Assembly: GCA_004026145.2 (NCBI GenBank) | Contig: CP034986.1 | Location: forward strand, 17,970,933 to 18,034,932 | Direction: 5' to 3' | From: Takifugu bimaculatus | Lineage: Eukaryota > Chordata > Actinopteri > Tetraodontiformes > Tetraodontidae | Length of the DNA stretch: 64,000 nt | Part shown: positions 45,501 through 59,367 of the stretch, one piece after another | Position numbering within the stretch: position 1 is the first letter of the stretch | How the letters are laid out: the number at the start of each line of letters is the position of its first letter | Translations under genes and position numbers: made by a program | The notes under the pieces: model-generated | Database searches by the model: none | Seen by the model: the letters and a program-made list of their open reading frames with translations, nothing else | Told to the model about the DNA's origin: nothing

Positions 45501-48500
45501 AGTGCATGTTCTCATGATTACATTTTTCCACAGACACAGCGCCAGTCCTGCTGAAATATTGATGCCTTGCGCATGATGTGAACTATTCTTACGCTCTTAT
45601 TTGTAAAGTGTCATGAACCACTGGCTGATTTGCACATGAAAGTCATTAGTTTCATTAGACATACAGTATGTAAATTTTTTGAGCAGATGGTTGTACGGCA
45701 TTTAAAAATCCATGGATTACCAAAGAGAATATGGTTCATCCTGGGGGGAAAATGAACGAAAGGATCATTTTAATGATAATCCATCCAATTCTGCCCCTGA
45801 GGCACACTGCTAGTGATGTGCTACTCACTAAACAGTATCATAATGAAATGTAGAGTTCTGTAAAAGACTTGCTACTGTTAGGAGGGTTGAAATGGGCAGA
45901 CGAGATTAAACCGGTACCATTCAGCAGCTGTGAGCTGTACAGTTTGGAGATTTTGAGATGGCTAACTCTCCAAAAATGTCAGTGATTTCCAATGAAATGT
46001 CTGCCTCTTTTCACATTGTTCACAGCGTACTTTAACCACTGGATTAACGCTACATTAAGCAGCATCGTGGAAAGAGCAATACCTTGCACCCATTGGTTAA
46101 GCAGGCAAGCAATATCAGAAACACTTTATTGTGTGCAGCCAACAAACGCCACTTACTCGTACTTGGTCAGCAATACCAGACTCCAAAGTTATGGTTTTAC
46201 TGTGCCCGTTGACTATTTATGACCACTTTTCCCACTGCTCAACCTAATTTTTTTTCTGTCATTTTATTTCCCTGAGGATAGAGGTGGTGCTGGTGGGGGG
46301 TGTTTCTAGTGCAGAGGAGCTGCTATCTAAGAAGTGTACACTCAGCACCTTGTGCATGATAGATGAGGAGCAGTGGGACTAAGTATTTCCTATTAACTGC
46401 TTATGTTGCTATTCGTTTTACATGCTGCAGTTTTGGTTTTGCATTTAAAGAAGAGGTTTTTTTTGTTTTTTTTTAAAAAACCCAGCACAGAAGACTCCAA
46501 GGGAATCAGGCATACTAAAGCATGTAGACAGCAAAGACATTGGGGCTCATATTTAAAACAAGAACATATAAAACCAAGTTCATACGCATGTTAATAAGTA
46601 AGTTATATAGGAGTAAAATAAAGAGAATAGACTTAACTGGCACGACAGACCCTCTTACACAGCAAGAAATATGCTGAAAATGCATTTAAACTTTAAAAAT
46701 TCAATTGTGTTACCCTCTTCAGAAGCAGTAAAAACAGCCACATTGCCTAAAATCTTTGCTTAATAATAGATGTTATTAGGCCACATTCGATGTTATTCAC
46801 AGTGCTTGCCAAGGATAATGCAAAAGGAATTTCATTGAGAGAACATTAGTGAGACAATAATGAGTCCCCCCCCCCTTCACTCCAAAACTAAAGGTCTCCA
46901 CTTATAATCACAGTTGAATTTAATGATGCAAATTCCTTGAATTTGGTGCTACAATAAAATATTTTCCTTGGTGGGTGTTAATCCATAAAAAGACTTATTT
47001 CCATATTGCCAAGTTACCGTTTTAGTTTGTTGTTCAGACCTTTATGTGGTGTTCAAGTTCAATCCTGACAACTGGAAAAGTCAACACCATTTGTCTCTAG
47101 ACCGAATATGGATATACACTGATAGCTATAATAATGTCTCAAGGCATCAACTTCTGTTTTGTTTCCTTTGTTGATCTGACTATAGGATAGAGGGGCAGCA
47201 ATTTCAGGATGGAATCCAGACTGTTCACTCTCCAGCAGCATCATCCAGCTCCCAAGCTTTACCACAAATATTTAACACAAAGCTGATGGGAATTGTTTTA
47301 AAAAGCATTTTTGTATAAACTACATTCAATCCACACGGAGCAGTAATTTCCATTTCAGCAAACCAAGAGGCTTCTTGGAGTGCTAATAAATTATTGTCAT
47401 AACACAATGCACAAGAGTTGGGAATGTTTCTGATCATTGATATTGTCTGTTTGAAGCAGAGTCTGAAGTTGCTCCACACTTCAGACATCAGGGGCAACCC
47501 TTGTCCCTGTGAAAGCTGTTTAATTTGGTCCAATTTAACCTGCACTGATCATCTAAATTCAATAGATCAAATGGATGGCTCAAGTAGTCTATTAGTCACC
47601 TTAAACCTGCCATTTCGTTAAAATGTTTCACTTATTTTTTACGCGATTATGGACATATTAAAAAAGTTTTACCTTCTTGTGTATCAAAGAAATTAGAGTT
47701 GTCTCTTGTGTAGTGATGCGAGTGAGCATGTGCATGTATAATATAGCATATTGATGCTTCCCGTAGCATTCACGCTGATGACCATGCAGAGACACATGTG
47801 CTATGATGATCAAAAGTAGCTTTGGCTACCTAATCAGGGGTGAGTCACGTCCTTGAACATCAGAACGGCTGCATCTTCAAGATCTGTCTTTGTGCAGCTT
47901 CTAACCTTGTTATGTTTGATGTTGATTAAAAGCTTTCTGTCCACCCATGAGACACTGATCATCTCTGAATATGTTGAACCAAATGTTCAATTTGACACCA
48001 GTTATGATCAAACTGTCAAGTTGTACATTAAAATCCGCACAACCCCATCTGGAAGTCTGGAAGAAAAATATCATAAATCAACAATTATTCTTCTTCGGCG
48101 ATGCCCACAACCTGACGTATTGCCAACAGGCACGACAGCCACATTCTACCAAATGGCTGCCTGTCAGGTGATCATCCATCACTGCCTCTGTCTCTGCAGA
48201 TGCCATAGGCCACATTTCGCTTCCAGGGATCGAAGAGCCATGACCCCCACCTTCTATTTATCCTGGTAACCCTCAGGGTACTCTTCACTGATCCTTACTG
48301 AATAGCTATTTGTCTGACCTTTACCTGGAACCATTTTGTACTGGGAGACTACATGGGGCCTAATTGCCCTCCGCAGCATAGAGCCTAGTGTTCTGGGGGT
48401 TCTCAGACCCCTCCGCCATGATAAGGTGACAGTTCATGGGTGTTTATTAACTGTTTAATAATGTTATAGTTGCAGCCTCAAGTGTCAGGGTCGTCTCTGA

Positions 48501-51500
48501 GCGAGAGGAAAATTGAAAGAGAGATTGGCAATGAGAGTATTGAAATGGAAAGCAAATATATAAACCCATGTTCTAACTCTCACCAGTGATTTTGAGCTGA
48601 GGGTAGTGACTGAAAGAGTTAGATCATGCTCACATGGATGTTGGGATCACTCTTGGGGACACAGGTTAAGGAGGCACCCAGGGTAGCTGCTTTTCCACTT
48701 ACGGCAGAGCCGCTGAGTGAGTTCAGGCATGTGGGCAGGATGCCTTCTGGATGTCTCCATAATGAGGTGTTTTGGGGATGCCCAGCCAGGAGGAGACACT
48801 GAAGCAGGATGTACAATATTTATGGGTCAGATGCTGCAGGGATTACATCTCCAATCTGGACCTGCAAGACCTTGGTGTTTCCCTGGAGGAAATAGGGGAA
48901 GGATGATATGAATCCACTGCTGAAATTGCTGACCTCCACGACCTGGAACCAGAGGAAAGTAGAATGGAACATTAGGTAAACCAAGAGGAAATATGGCGAG
49001 GAAAGACGTTAACATAAACAGTTCTGATATTGGTGTTTGTGAAAGTGTGTGTATCACATGATACTGTAGCCAAGATGGAGCAGTGTTCTATCTTCAACTG
49101 TTACACATGAATACAGGGATGTTACAGGGGTTTTAAAAGAACCTTAACTCTTTAAGTGGAAAAATTGGAGTGATCTTTTAATAGTTGGCCATATAACATA
49201 CGCAAACTTGCTAAATTCTAAAACCTTCTTTGAAAATGAAGGGTTATTTTTTTTGTCATTGCTGGAGTCAAAATCCCCTGAAAAAGGTTTAAATCAAATG
49301 TCTTTTCTGTTCTAAAAACCACAGGGCTCTATTTATATCATTGTCACTGATTCAGGTTAAGGCATCAAAGTCCCAGAAATGTCAGATTTCACTCGTCCAG
49401 ATCAAAGTGTGACAGAATATGTCTATCAGACATTAGAGATTAGATGGAAAGGTTATGCCAGCAGATTGCTGCCACAAATCAGAAAATGAGGGGGGGAAAT
49501 ATAACCAGAGGTGATTTTGAAGAAATAATCTTCATATTTAGTACTGATATAAGTCAACAAATATCCAGCATAAGAATGTCAGGATGAGTGCAACCCCCCC
49601 CCCAAAAAAAAAAAATAAAAATAAAAAAAAATTACATTTTAAATGCATCTGTTTGGGCTATGGGATAAAAGCAGAGTACCTGGAAAACGAACAAACAAAA
49701 AACAGCAGTAGCGATTTCTTAACCACATACTTTGTCTGGTGCAGATTAAACTGAGTGACACTGTCCTAAAGGATGCCTTCTTCTAGTGCCACTGGGTTCT
49801 TGTGATGAGCCCAGTTCAATGCAGTGTCTCGACAACAAGACCTTCAGCCTGAATGATGTTGTCAACTGGATGATTGCATCAACAGTCCACAGAGAACAAT
49901 AAACACTTCTTATCCCTGTGCTGGCAAACAGATCTATTAGTCTAACTGTTCAGTCTAGTATAAAGATGAAATCTAAAGGATGGAATGTGCTGACAGAGAT
50001 CCTGCATGTTACCACGTTCATCTCTGGCATGGTCTTAATTCAACTAAGATTCAATAATTGGAATGAAATCAAAAGTGAGAGTTCTTACTAGTTGATGCTA
50101 ATGAATGTCCATACATTTTATTTCTGTAAAAGGCCATCTGAACCTCCTGGATGATCCATCACCGGACGCACTCACACCTTGTGGCTATTAAGAGTCTCAA
50201 ATCAATTTAATGTGAAACGTTTAGGCATGTAGGAGGAAGCTCAAGTACCTTAGGAGAGCCCACACAGGGACGAGGAGAACATGCAAACTCCACTTCACTT
50301 CATAATGGCCATGGTTACAAAAAGCAGGCTCAGGTTGCAAAACAGGATGCTAAGGTTTATGCAAACTTTTGCTTTGTTTTCAGTACCACACCTGGCAGAA
50401 ATTGTCCAGGATTAAATCCTCCCTTTGGCATCATACCTCAAAACAAATAAAATATTTTAAAACTGGATGCCAGAGAAATTCTGACTGGTAAAAATCAAAT
50501 GCTAGCTCATGCGTGTCATAGCCATATTACAGCCTTTCCACAATCATCTCTGTCGCTAAGATCATGACCTAAAAAAGAGAAACATTTAAATCCGAATGAA
50601 GTCATTGAAAGAGGAAAAATGTTCAATCAAATAATTTTGTATTTTTTCATAAAGTATATGTTATATTAGGTCTTCATGTCAAACACCTTGTAGGATTTCT
50701 GTTAAAACAACAAACTTAATTGCTATAGTTTAACAATTACAATGCTGGAACATTTGGATCTTTCACATAAAAGCTGCTGTATATCTCATAATAATAAATG
50801 ATAATAGAGACCTTTTATTTGATTGATTAGGTTTCTGTAAAACATGCAAAATGGCCCAATATGGTCTCAGTCCAGCCCTCACAATAGCTTCTTCCATGCT
50901 GGAAGCTGTGTGGTGCTATCATGTGTTAAAATAGTGCCCACTGTATGCTTGTTCTTCTGGTAGCAAATAACTGTAGAACAGAAAGCTGTTTACTGAGAGC
51001 CAGTCTCATCTGGAGCCAGGTTAAACAACACAGTGGCCCTGGACTCCATTATTGCTATTGCCTCTGACCAATGATCCGCAGCATCTATTGTTCACAACGC
51101 ATTTGAGTTGAATTGCTTGTTACGGGGCAATATCCCACAACCACGGACTTCCAAAGCCACAAGGCCCAAGCAGAGAAAAAACAGGAAATTACACCCTGCA
51201 TATTGTAGGGACAACCTATTTATTTCCTGTGTCTTGACTTCATGGCTTCTCTTGATGAAGCATGAAGGAATAATGGTAACAGAATTAACAGCAAGGAAAG
51301 GCGAAGCAACACTAATAAAATAAAATAATGTTATGATGTGTTGTTGACATATTAACATTCCTGAATTGCAGTTTTCCTGTTGGTGTGGACCTAGAAAGTC
51401 ACTCTGCTTGGATGAAAATGTGCTTGCAATGTGTATTTAAAGTCTGTTTTCTGAAAGTTGAGTATATGTTTTAAAAGCACGACTTGTTTGTTGTGTCTGT

Positions 51501-52603
51501 AGCTCGAAGCGGAAGAAAATCTCATCCTGTATTTTGATACCATTTCATATTTGAATGATTCTCTGTGTTTGTTGCTTTTCTGTCAATAAAACTGATGACT
51601 TTCATTGCAAATGAAAGGGGTGTATAAGGGGTGTTTATTTTACCTGATCTTATTAGCACCATGTGCATCTTCAATCTAAGGTGATCTAAGATGATGTGAT
51701 CGCTCAAGCAAGCAGGCGGTTTGGAATCTTTCAAAAGACAAGTTATTTTAGTCATGCATCGAATAAAGGTACTAAAAAAATTGGATGGATAAGACATTCA
51801 CACATCTACTTTTCGAGAAGGGATGGAGTAGAAAGAGCGACTAAATTGTGTCATGTTTTACCATTAGCACTGATATTACCAATTTTCTGTTTAAAATTAA
51901 AAATTATTATACATTTAAAATTAAGCAATAATAAAATGTTTTGCATTTGGAAGAGGAAGAATGCAAATGAATAAACAAAACGTTGTAAAATGTTATTGTC
52001 GTGACTAGACTGCACTCGAACAACATGAAAGTAAACTGAATATGGATTGAGAAAACTTTTAATTATTCTGCCTGTCAGACTATTTGTAAAGGTTGTCAGG
52101 GATGCAGTTATGACCTTGTTCTCATTTGCCACAGGTGTAAATGGATAAAAAAGAAAGAAAGTGGTAAAGTGCATGGTAAATGATAGAAAACATGTCCATT
52201 CTCAAACTTTGACCATTAGTGATTTGGATCATAAACCATTAGCATTAAATTTCACGCTGCCTGGCTACAATACATAATTTAATCAGTGCTGGGTTTGAGT
52301 ATCACGATGGAAATAAAAATGTTGTCCATGTTAAATGCATTTGAATTTGAAACAGAGTGAAAAGTATTTGCAGTGATCCTGGCATGGAAGTGTGTTGTCA
52401 AAGGTCCTTTTAAAGAGATTTGTGTATCCTCACCACTGCAGTGATACGATGCGGAGCGTTTTAATCAGCAACAAGTGACTAAGTGGGATTACAAACTGTG
52501 CTGGTTTATATTTATAACAGGCATATAAACATGCTGTGATTAACATCTAGATAGTCCTGCAGCATAACAAAAAGCCTTGTGGCAGAGGAGGGGCATCATA
52601 TTC
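42546..52603. other. 10 kb of mostly unique non-coding sequence
   Basis: AT-rich, few repeats. A SINE body fragment lies at about 50,190-50,295. The longest frames, such as 47,853-48,269, have no recognisable domain, no clear splice signals and no codon pattern that I can support. Homopolymer runs occur at 46,866 (C) and 49,592 (C then A). Regions such as 45,540-45,720 look evenly composed and could be conserved non-coding DNA. Confidence 0.45.
50190..50295 (-). mobile_element. SINE body fragment
   Basis: TGTAGGAGGAAGCTCAAGTA and GGACGAGGAGAACATGCAAA are the reverse of the SINE body seen forward at 35.6 kb. No head or tail is seen. Confidence 0.4.
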
Positions 52604-54175
52604 CCCTATCTTACTATAGCAGATGTCTTTCAGATAATGCTGTAGCTAAGTTTAAGGAAGCGATCCCTGTGCTGATCCCAGGACCACTGTGTGTTTCCCC
52701 AGGGATCAATCATTATAATCTTAGCCCTGCTGAGGTTGACTCTATTGCTGAAGGTGCAGCAACCTCACTGAGAATCACGCTTGATTCTGTTGCCCCCCTG
52801 AAAAAGAAAATAGTAAATCAGAGGAGGTGTGCTCCCTGGTATAATTCACATATCAGGACCCTCAAGCAGAAAGTGCGAAGACTAGAAAGGAAGTGGCATT
52901 CTTGTAAAATAGACAGCTATCATGTAGCCTGGAAAGACTGTCTATTAGTTTACAAAAGTGCCCTCCGTAAGGCTAGAACAGCTTATTTTTCTTCTTTAAT
53001 TGAGGAAAATAAGAACAACACCAGGTTACTTTTCAGCACATCTAGAGAAGGTGGTGGTGACTCAGTTACTGGAGCACCTGCAGAGTCAGTCAGGCTTTAG
53101 AGCTCATCACAGCACAGAAACAGCACTTCTTAAAGATATTAAAGATCTTCTCATAACTTCAGATCATGGACTGGTCTCTATGCTGGTTCTGCTGGACCTC
53201 AGTGCTGCCTTTGATACAGTTGATCACAGCATCCTGTTACATAGACTGGAACATGTGATTGGGATTAAAGGGACAGCACTAGACTGGTTTAGATCATATT
53301 TATCTGATAGATACCAGTTTGCTCATGTCCATGGTGTTCCCTCCTCATACAGTAGGGTTAGCCATGGAGTTCCTCAAGGTTCTGTACTTGGACCAATCCT
53401 CTTCACCTTGTACATGCTTCCCTTAGGGAACATTATTCGGCAGCATGGGATACATTTTCATTGTTATGCTGATGACACTCAGCTTTATTTATCCATGAAA
53501 CCAGAGGAGACAAAGCAGTTAGTGAAGCTCCAGACCTGTCTTAAAGACATAAAGTCCTGGATGTCTTCAAATTTCCTCCTCCTTAACCCAGGAAAAACTG
53601 AGGTCATGGTGTTTGGTCCTGAACCTCTCAGGGATAGGTTAGATCACATGATCACTCTAGATGGTATCTCATTAACATCTAGTCTCTCTGTGAGGAATCT
53701 AGGAGTAACTTTTGACCAAAATCTCCCCTTCAACGCAGACATTAAAAGAGTCTCTAGAAGTGCCTTTTTTCATCTGAGGAACATCACAAAGATCAGGAAG
53801 CTACTGATGCAGCATGATGCTGAAAAGTTAGTCTATGCATTTGTTACTTCCAGGCTGGACTATTGTAATTCTTTATTATCAGGGTGTCCCAACAACTCTT
53901 TAAGAAGCCTCCAGCTGATCCAAAATGCTGCAGCCAGAGTTCTGACAGGTATTGACAAAAGAGATCACATAACTCCTGTACTGGCGTCAGGCCCCCCTGC
54001 TATGCAGGCCCCCCCCAGCTCCCTGTCCAGGTACGGGAGGCTGACTCCATCTGTACTTTTAAGATTAGGCTTAAAACCTAACTCTTTGAAAAAGCTTATT
54101 GTTACTAATTCTGCAGTTCCAGTTACTATCATAGACAGACAAATTATCATACTTAGGGGGTCGTCTAATAATTAG
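52604..54175 (+). pseudogene. L2-type ORF2 remnant with intact RT active site
   Basis: The first frame (to 53,100) carries the linker (SPAEVDSIAEGAATSLRI, RLERKWHSCKIDSYHVAW). A second frame (53,000-54,175) carries RT: SGFRAHHSTETALL, motif A LLDLSAAFDTVDHSIL, motif B HGVPQGSVLGPILF, motif C YADDTQLY at 53,465-53,488, then LNPGKTEVMV, NLGVTFDQNLPF and AAARVLTGID. Between them the RT N-terminal segment present in the 5.9-6.2 kb copy is deleted, with a frame change. A second deletion near 53,985 removes the LHWLPVKFRI region. It is the best-preserved RT in the window but cannot be functional. Confidence 0.85.
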
Positions 54176-54530
54176 GTTAACATCTTAGCTGTGCTGTTAT
54201 AGGCCAAGGCTGCCGGGGTCCGGAAACATGATCTCCTGACAGGCCTCTGTCAACCCACTGGGTCATGGTTTCCTCTCCTCTCCTCTCCTCTCCTCTCCTC
54301 TCCTCTCCTCTCCTCTCCTCTCCTCTCCTCTCTCTTTACCCCCCCTCCCATCAGCAAGAGGGTCCCCCTACATGAGCCTGGTCCTGCTCAAGGTTTCTTC
54401 CTGTTAAAGGGGAGTTTTTCCTTGCCACTGTTGCTTGTCTGGGGGTAGGCCCAGTAGGGATTCTGGAAAGCGCCTTGAAACAATTTTGATTGTAAAAGAC
54501 ATTATATAAATAAAGATTGATTTGATTTGG
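52604..54530 (+). mobile_element. L2-type LINE, longest copy, truncated and internally deleted
   Basis: It contains the EN-RT linker, most of the reverse transcriptase and a full 3' UTR. The UTR has a pure CTCTC array (about 54,270-54,330), TCAGCAAGAGGGTCCCCCTA, AACAATTTTGATTGTAAAAG, and the terminal TATATAAATAAAGATTGATT with TGATTTGG. The 5' end begins in the linker, so endonuclease and ORF1 are absent. Confidence 0.9.
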
Positions 54531-54699
54531 TCTGTGCTCTATCTGAATATAGATGTCTTGATTGTCACATTAATGCACATATTACTGCTGGCATCTTGAT
54601 TTCCTCTAGTCATGGTGATTCCAGATATGGTCCTTTGAGTTCTGAAGGACAAGTGGCCTGGACCCAGATCTCCATTTGAAGACACCTGAAGAGGCTTCT

Positions 54700-55025
54700 T
54701 TTCTTGTTAACAGTGATACCTTATTCCGTGAGCAGATTATATACTAATGCTTATACCTGTAATTATAATGAACATAGATGTTTCTCATGTTAACGCTGAT
54801 GTTCTCCGTGTTTGTGGTATGTACTGCATGTCTGTCCATCCCAGGGAGAGGGATTCCTCATCTTTGGCTCTCCTTCAGGTTTCTTCTTTTTTCCCTATGA
54901 GTTTTTTTTATTGTTTTGTTCTGAGAACAGAGGACGTCACATTTGTGCAGATTGTAAATCCTTCAGGGGCAAACAAAGACTTTGGGCTTTAAATTGATTT
55001 TAATTTTGATTTGATAAATAATAAA
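54700..55025 (+). mobile_element. 3' end of a second L2-type subfamily
   Basis: CATCCCAGGGAGAGGGATTC, CTCTCCTTCAGGTTTCTTC, a T-rich run, CAGATTGTAAATCCTTCAGG and the ending TTTGGGCTTTAAATTGATTT match the general plan of another fish L2 3' UTR. It lacks the CTCTC array. It lies just downstream of the copy ending at 54,530. Family call is from memory. Confidence 0.5.
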
Positions 55026-55305
55026 TTGCTTAATGTCGCCCACATGATGACTGTGTCTAACCAGGAATCACGAAAAATATATTTTGATTTTCTGAGACAA
55101 AAGATAGAAAACAAAAGTAAGTGTTGAAACCAAAAATTACAGATCGGTTTTACTAGCAAAATTGAAATGTACTTTTTGGCTCCTGTTGCCCTGACTCCTG
55201 TTGCCCTGAAAAAAGGTGTTATTTTCTACATCAAAGTTGACATCCAGTGACAGAAAAAGAGGATAAACCATTGGGAGACTCCCGATTATAGATTTCAATT
55301 ATAGA

Positions 55306-55570
55306 ATTCTTCCTGTTAAAGGGAAAAACTCCCCTTTAACAGGAAGAAGCCTTGAGCAGGACCAGGCTCATGTAGGGGGACCCTCCTGCTGATGGCCGGC
55401 TGGGTAGAGAGAGAGGAGAAGGGGTAGGACAGGTAGAGGATAGAATAGGTAGGAGAGGAGAGGAGAGGAGAGGAGAGGAGAGGAGAGGAGAGTAACTGGA
55501 ACTACAGAATTAGTAACAATAAGCTTTTTCAAGAGGTAGGTTCTAAGCCTAATTTTAAAAGTAGAGATTA
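55306..55570 (-). mobile_element. L2-type LINE 3' fragment with hairpin end
   Basis: Minus-strand 3' UTR (CAGGAAGAAGCCTTGAGCAG, then CTGCTGATGGCCGGCTGGG), a GGAGA array (about 55,450-55,492), then AGTAACTGGAACTACAGAAT and AAGCTTTTTCAAGAGGTAGG from the end of ORF2. At 55,308-55,345 a 14-bp inverted repeat (CTTCCTGTTAAAGG and its complement around GAAAAACTCC) marks a fold-back at the truncated end. Confidence 0.75.
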
Positions 55571-55624
55571 AGTACCAGAGATACTTAATGTTGGAGCAGT
55601 TACTCCCTGGATCAAAAAGACCTT

Positions 55625-55800
55625 CAGCATCCATTTGTCCATTTTCTATTTACTGCCACTTATTCCAGCAGGTGCCGGAACTCGACCCAGCAGCCACTGG
55701 TCAAGAGGCAGTACTAGAACCTTGGTAGGTCAGCATTCCATAGAGAGGCAGAAAGAGAATCTATGCAAGTCCAAGGAGACCATGCAATCTCCATAATAAA
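55625..55800 (-). mobile_element. SINE/LINE tail remnant
   Basis: CATTTGTCCATTTTCTATTT with GCCACTTATTCCAGCAGG is the reverse complement of a degraded fish retroposon end (GATAAGTGG...AGAAAATGGA type), followed by GACCATGCAATCTCCA, a SINE-body-like phrase. Weak. Confidence 0.35.
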
Positions 55801-57689
55801 AAGGCCAGAACCACAAATTTAGATTTATTCCACTAGAAGTTGTGAATCCTTTCCCAACATTATTTAATGATATACGTTAGAAATTGGTTAAGGGTTACCC
55901 TTTCGGAATGAGGGAGTATGCCAGTTGTGCCAGTTTAAGGAGCACTAATTTAATTAATGTGGTTTTTTAAAGATTTGTTTGATTGTTTTTCACATCTATT
56001 TGATCCTATTTAAAAATATGAGTGGTCTGATGTATTTACCAGAGCCAGTGAGAATGTCCTGCTCTTTGTCTTTACATCTTTTTTTAAATGTTTCCTTTTT
56101 TCCACTTTTTTGACATTATTATGTCAGTGGATTAGAAGCTTGGAAGAAGACTGGAAGCATGTATCATTTATCCTTTTGACAACATTTTAATTGCATTTGT
56201 GCCTCTTTATTTCTCTTTTAATGCAAGCTCTTTATCAGAACCCATTTTTAGAAGCATTTGACAGCTTGTAGTGTGTTGTTTTCCCTTTGACACCCTTCAA
56301 ATAGGATAGTCTGATTTCAATAAAAAGCCAGAGAAGCTGATATGATTTTATGCAAGTGTACAATAATAATTCTGACAGAGACAGATTGTGACAGAGGCGA
56401 ATTTGCACCGAGCACACAGTCTTATCTCTTAATTATGGGCACAATCCTGTCACATATCATTCCATTTGCTACCTGCTATTAGAGCTGAACAAATAAAAGA
56501 CTCTCCTCTTGTCTTGAATGCCAATATGACGTAGTATTCGCTTCAGGGAACACAAGACTGCAAAAAGTTGAGCAGGTGGAAATATCTTGGCACAGGATTA
56601 TTCCAGCTCTTTTCTGTGCTCAGAGATCACTGTTGCCAGATTGATTTAATCATCCACATTAACAGACGTAATTAAAATTCCTGCACCGATGTTGGTGAAA
56701 AGGGCCTTCAGAATCAAATTACCTTGAGATGCAGTTTGTCCTTCATTGCATTTGTATGCAGGGACCGTGATGCTTCTCAACCTGTCTGACAAGTCTTATC
56801 TACAGCAATGGTACACAGGTGTTGTCCGTTACAGGAGGGTGATCAAAATGCTTTGCGGGGCTGCAGCCAAACGCTGTTTACTCACTATATTAAAAGTACG
56901 ATGCAGTATCTTGTCCCTTGCAATTTAGCCATCAATAATGGTAATAGGAGGCCAGCGTGCTAACATAATCATTTTCAAACATATATCATCCCTCTGGAAG
57001 TGCAATTACTGATGGTTTGCATTTTTCAATTGCCATAAGGAATCTTAGGCACCTGAAATTTAGCTTGCCAGAACTATAGGACGACTGTCAATTGTTGTCT
57101 ATTGGTTTTGGGATGTAATCGGAGGAATCTTGTCATCAGGAACAAATTCTTGTCTCCAGCTGGATATCTAATAAAGGACAAAAAAGCAATGTGATGATCG
57201 TGTTTAAATATCTATTTGTATTTAACCATAAAGTCCTCAGTTGACAAGATATTTGCCTAAACGTTAGTTAGCGTCTTCAACATAAAATTGGTGGCAAGAC
57301 TGACCTTTTCCAGAGATCTTGCTGTTATTTATTGAGAGCAATGGAAAGCTTTGTTTGAGATGTGTCTTGTAGCCACAGAACTGAGAAGTGCAGCTAGCAT
57401 GTGAAAGTTGGCTATCCTTCTACATTTCTTAAGGGGAGGGGAGGGGAGCTGCACTTTTAGTCCAGTCAGACCCACCGACACTTAGAATCTAGGTAAGACA
57501 TCTTTGACTGGACATTTTATGACACTACTGAGGCGGCAGCTATTCAGACAACAAGCAGGCCAGGTGATTCGGCAGTTTGTTGGCAATTTAAAAGCCCTTT
57601 CACAGAACTGTAATTCTATTCATTTCCTAGATGAGCTCATTAGGGATAGGTGCCTATCACCTATCACAAGAAAAAACATCTAATCCCCA
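55801..57689. other. non-coding, mostly unique sequence
   Basis: No recognisable gene or element. The G-rich run GGGGAGGGGAGGGGAG occurs near 57,434. Confidence 0.45.
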
Positions 57690-58826
57690 GGTTCATCATT
57701 ACTTGAGGATGCAACGGTGACCCTTTACAAGTGGTGGCTGCTACTGAAAGGGCTGCAAAATTAGCAGATACCGAAGTGCCTGCAGCTGCCAGACAGCGTC
57801 TGGTGCCCCAACTGTTGTGCTCTGAAAACCTGGCAGATAGTAACACGGTCATGCAGGTTGCATGGCCCCAACACATACATCAACAGAAATGCTGTGGGAA
57901 TTGTGGCTCCACCCGTGAAGCCACAAAACCTCAAGTTTTTTGGCTGCCTCTCCTTGTGCGCTATGCCTCCACAACCTTGGACTCATCCCCATTCCCACAA
58001 GATTTGGTGCAAACATCATGGGCCAGGACCTCTTAGTCAGCTTTGTTTTCCCTGCAGGACAATCGCAGAACAAAGATCACCCACTTTGCTTCTTTGTGGC
58101 AACAGTCTTGCCTGAGCCTATTTAGATGGTTTGGGGTGTTATCAAATTTTCAGGCAAATGCCTTCTGGACCACAACATATCGCATATAGTTCATCTCCTT
58201 CAATGTGTGCCCCTGTGAGACAGTGTTATGGAGGAGCTCCAGGAACTCCTGGCTGATGGCATAATGGCATAATGATGACATTGGGTGTCTAACCTCATGA
58301 GCGCCAGGAAGGAATCTGGTGGGCTGAGGGTCTGTGTTGACCTCCGTCAAGTCAACTAAGCTGCGGTGCTGGACAAGTACCATCTCCCCACAACAGAGGA
58401 ACTCATAACCCACTCATATCCCATTTTGTGGCTCCTGTATCTTTTCTAAACCGGAATTACAGTAGGGCTAACTCTGAAACCACATTCTGAAAATCAGAAC
58501 CTGACAGAATTGATGTGTCCTGCAGTTGGCACATCAGGGCCACCCTGGCATTGTGAAAGCAAAGCAACAGTCCCGCAATGTGTTGTGTTGGCCTGCTATG
58601 GACCATGACTATGAGTATCTTGTCAGGTCCAGGGCTGCTCATTTCACCAAAGGGAACCCCCCCTGTTCAGCCCCTGGATTGACTGTCTACAGTTAGCTAT
58701 GGTGATAGCTGTGGTGAATTTCACAATGTGCCAAACCACCTGGGGTTCCTCGTGGTCATGTTTGACCTTCACTCCAAGTGGCCCAAAGTCACTCCGATGG
58801 CTACGGTTAACCTCTGCTGCTTGTCT

Positions 58827-58918
58827 CTAGGTTCTTTACAGAATCCCAGGGCCTGACCCCCAACAAGGAAAAAGTCCCCTTTGACAGGAAGAAACCTTGA
58901 GCAGGACCAAGCTTATAT
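58827..58918 (-). mobile_element. L2-type LINE 3' fragment inside gypsy integrase
   Basis: TAGGTTCTTTACAGAATCCC, AGGGCCTGACCCCCAACAAG and CAGGAAGAAACCTTGAGCAG match the minus-strand L2 3' UTR of the other copies. The terminal tail is missing, which is unusual for a normal insertion. Confidence 0.7.
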
Positions 58919-59367
58919 TGGCGAATCATCTCTTGGTTCTGAGTTCCTGATCTCATTCAGCAATTAGGTACCTTGTCAACAGACATGACAAAAAGCACAC
59001 AACTAAGTTGACAAACATAAGAGTGTCAGACTGTTTCAGGGTCTGCCCACTACAACGAGCTAACAAGCACTCAACGTTCCTGTATGTGGCTCTTCAACTC
59101 ATGCGCCAGCTACATATGATCTGGCTGATGGATCCCATTGGCATCCAGCCCCCCTAATGTTGCCTGTCCCGCTCACCAGCAGCAAAAAAGCTAGAATCTG
59201 GGCCACTTTCTGCACTATCTCTCCCAATGGCGGTGAGATCCACTCAGCCTGCAGCAGTTGTTCAGTGCTCTGTTCCTCCTTCGAATCGTCCTGACCTTGA
59301 GATCCGGCCCATATGGGTTTGTGTACGCCCCGGATGCTTTCAGGCCTTTGTAACCACTTTTACACTT

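Noticed and set aside
47853..48269. 138-codon frame as a secreted cysteine-containing protein
   Set aside because: The hydrophobic stretch near the start is not preceded by a convincing start context. There is no recognisable domain, and the composition looks like random AT-rich sequence.
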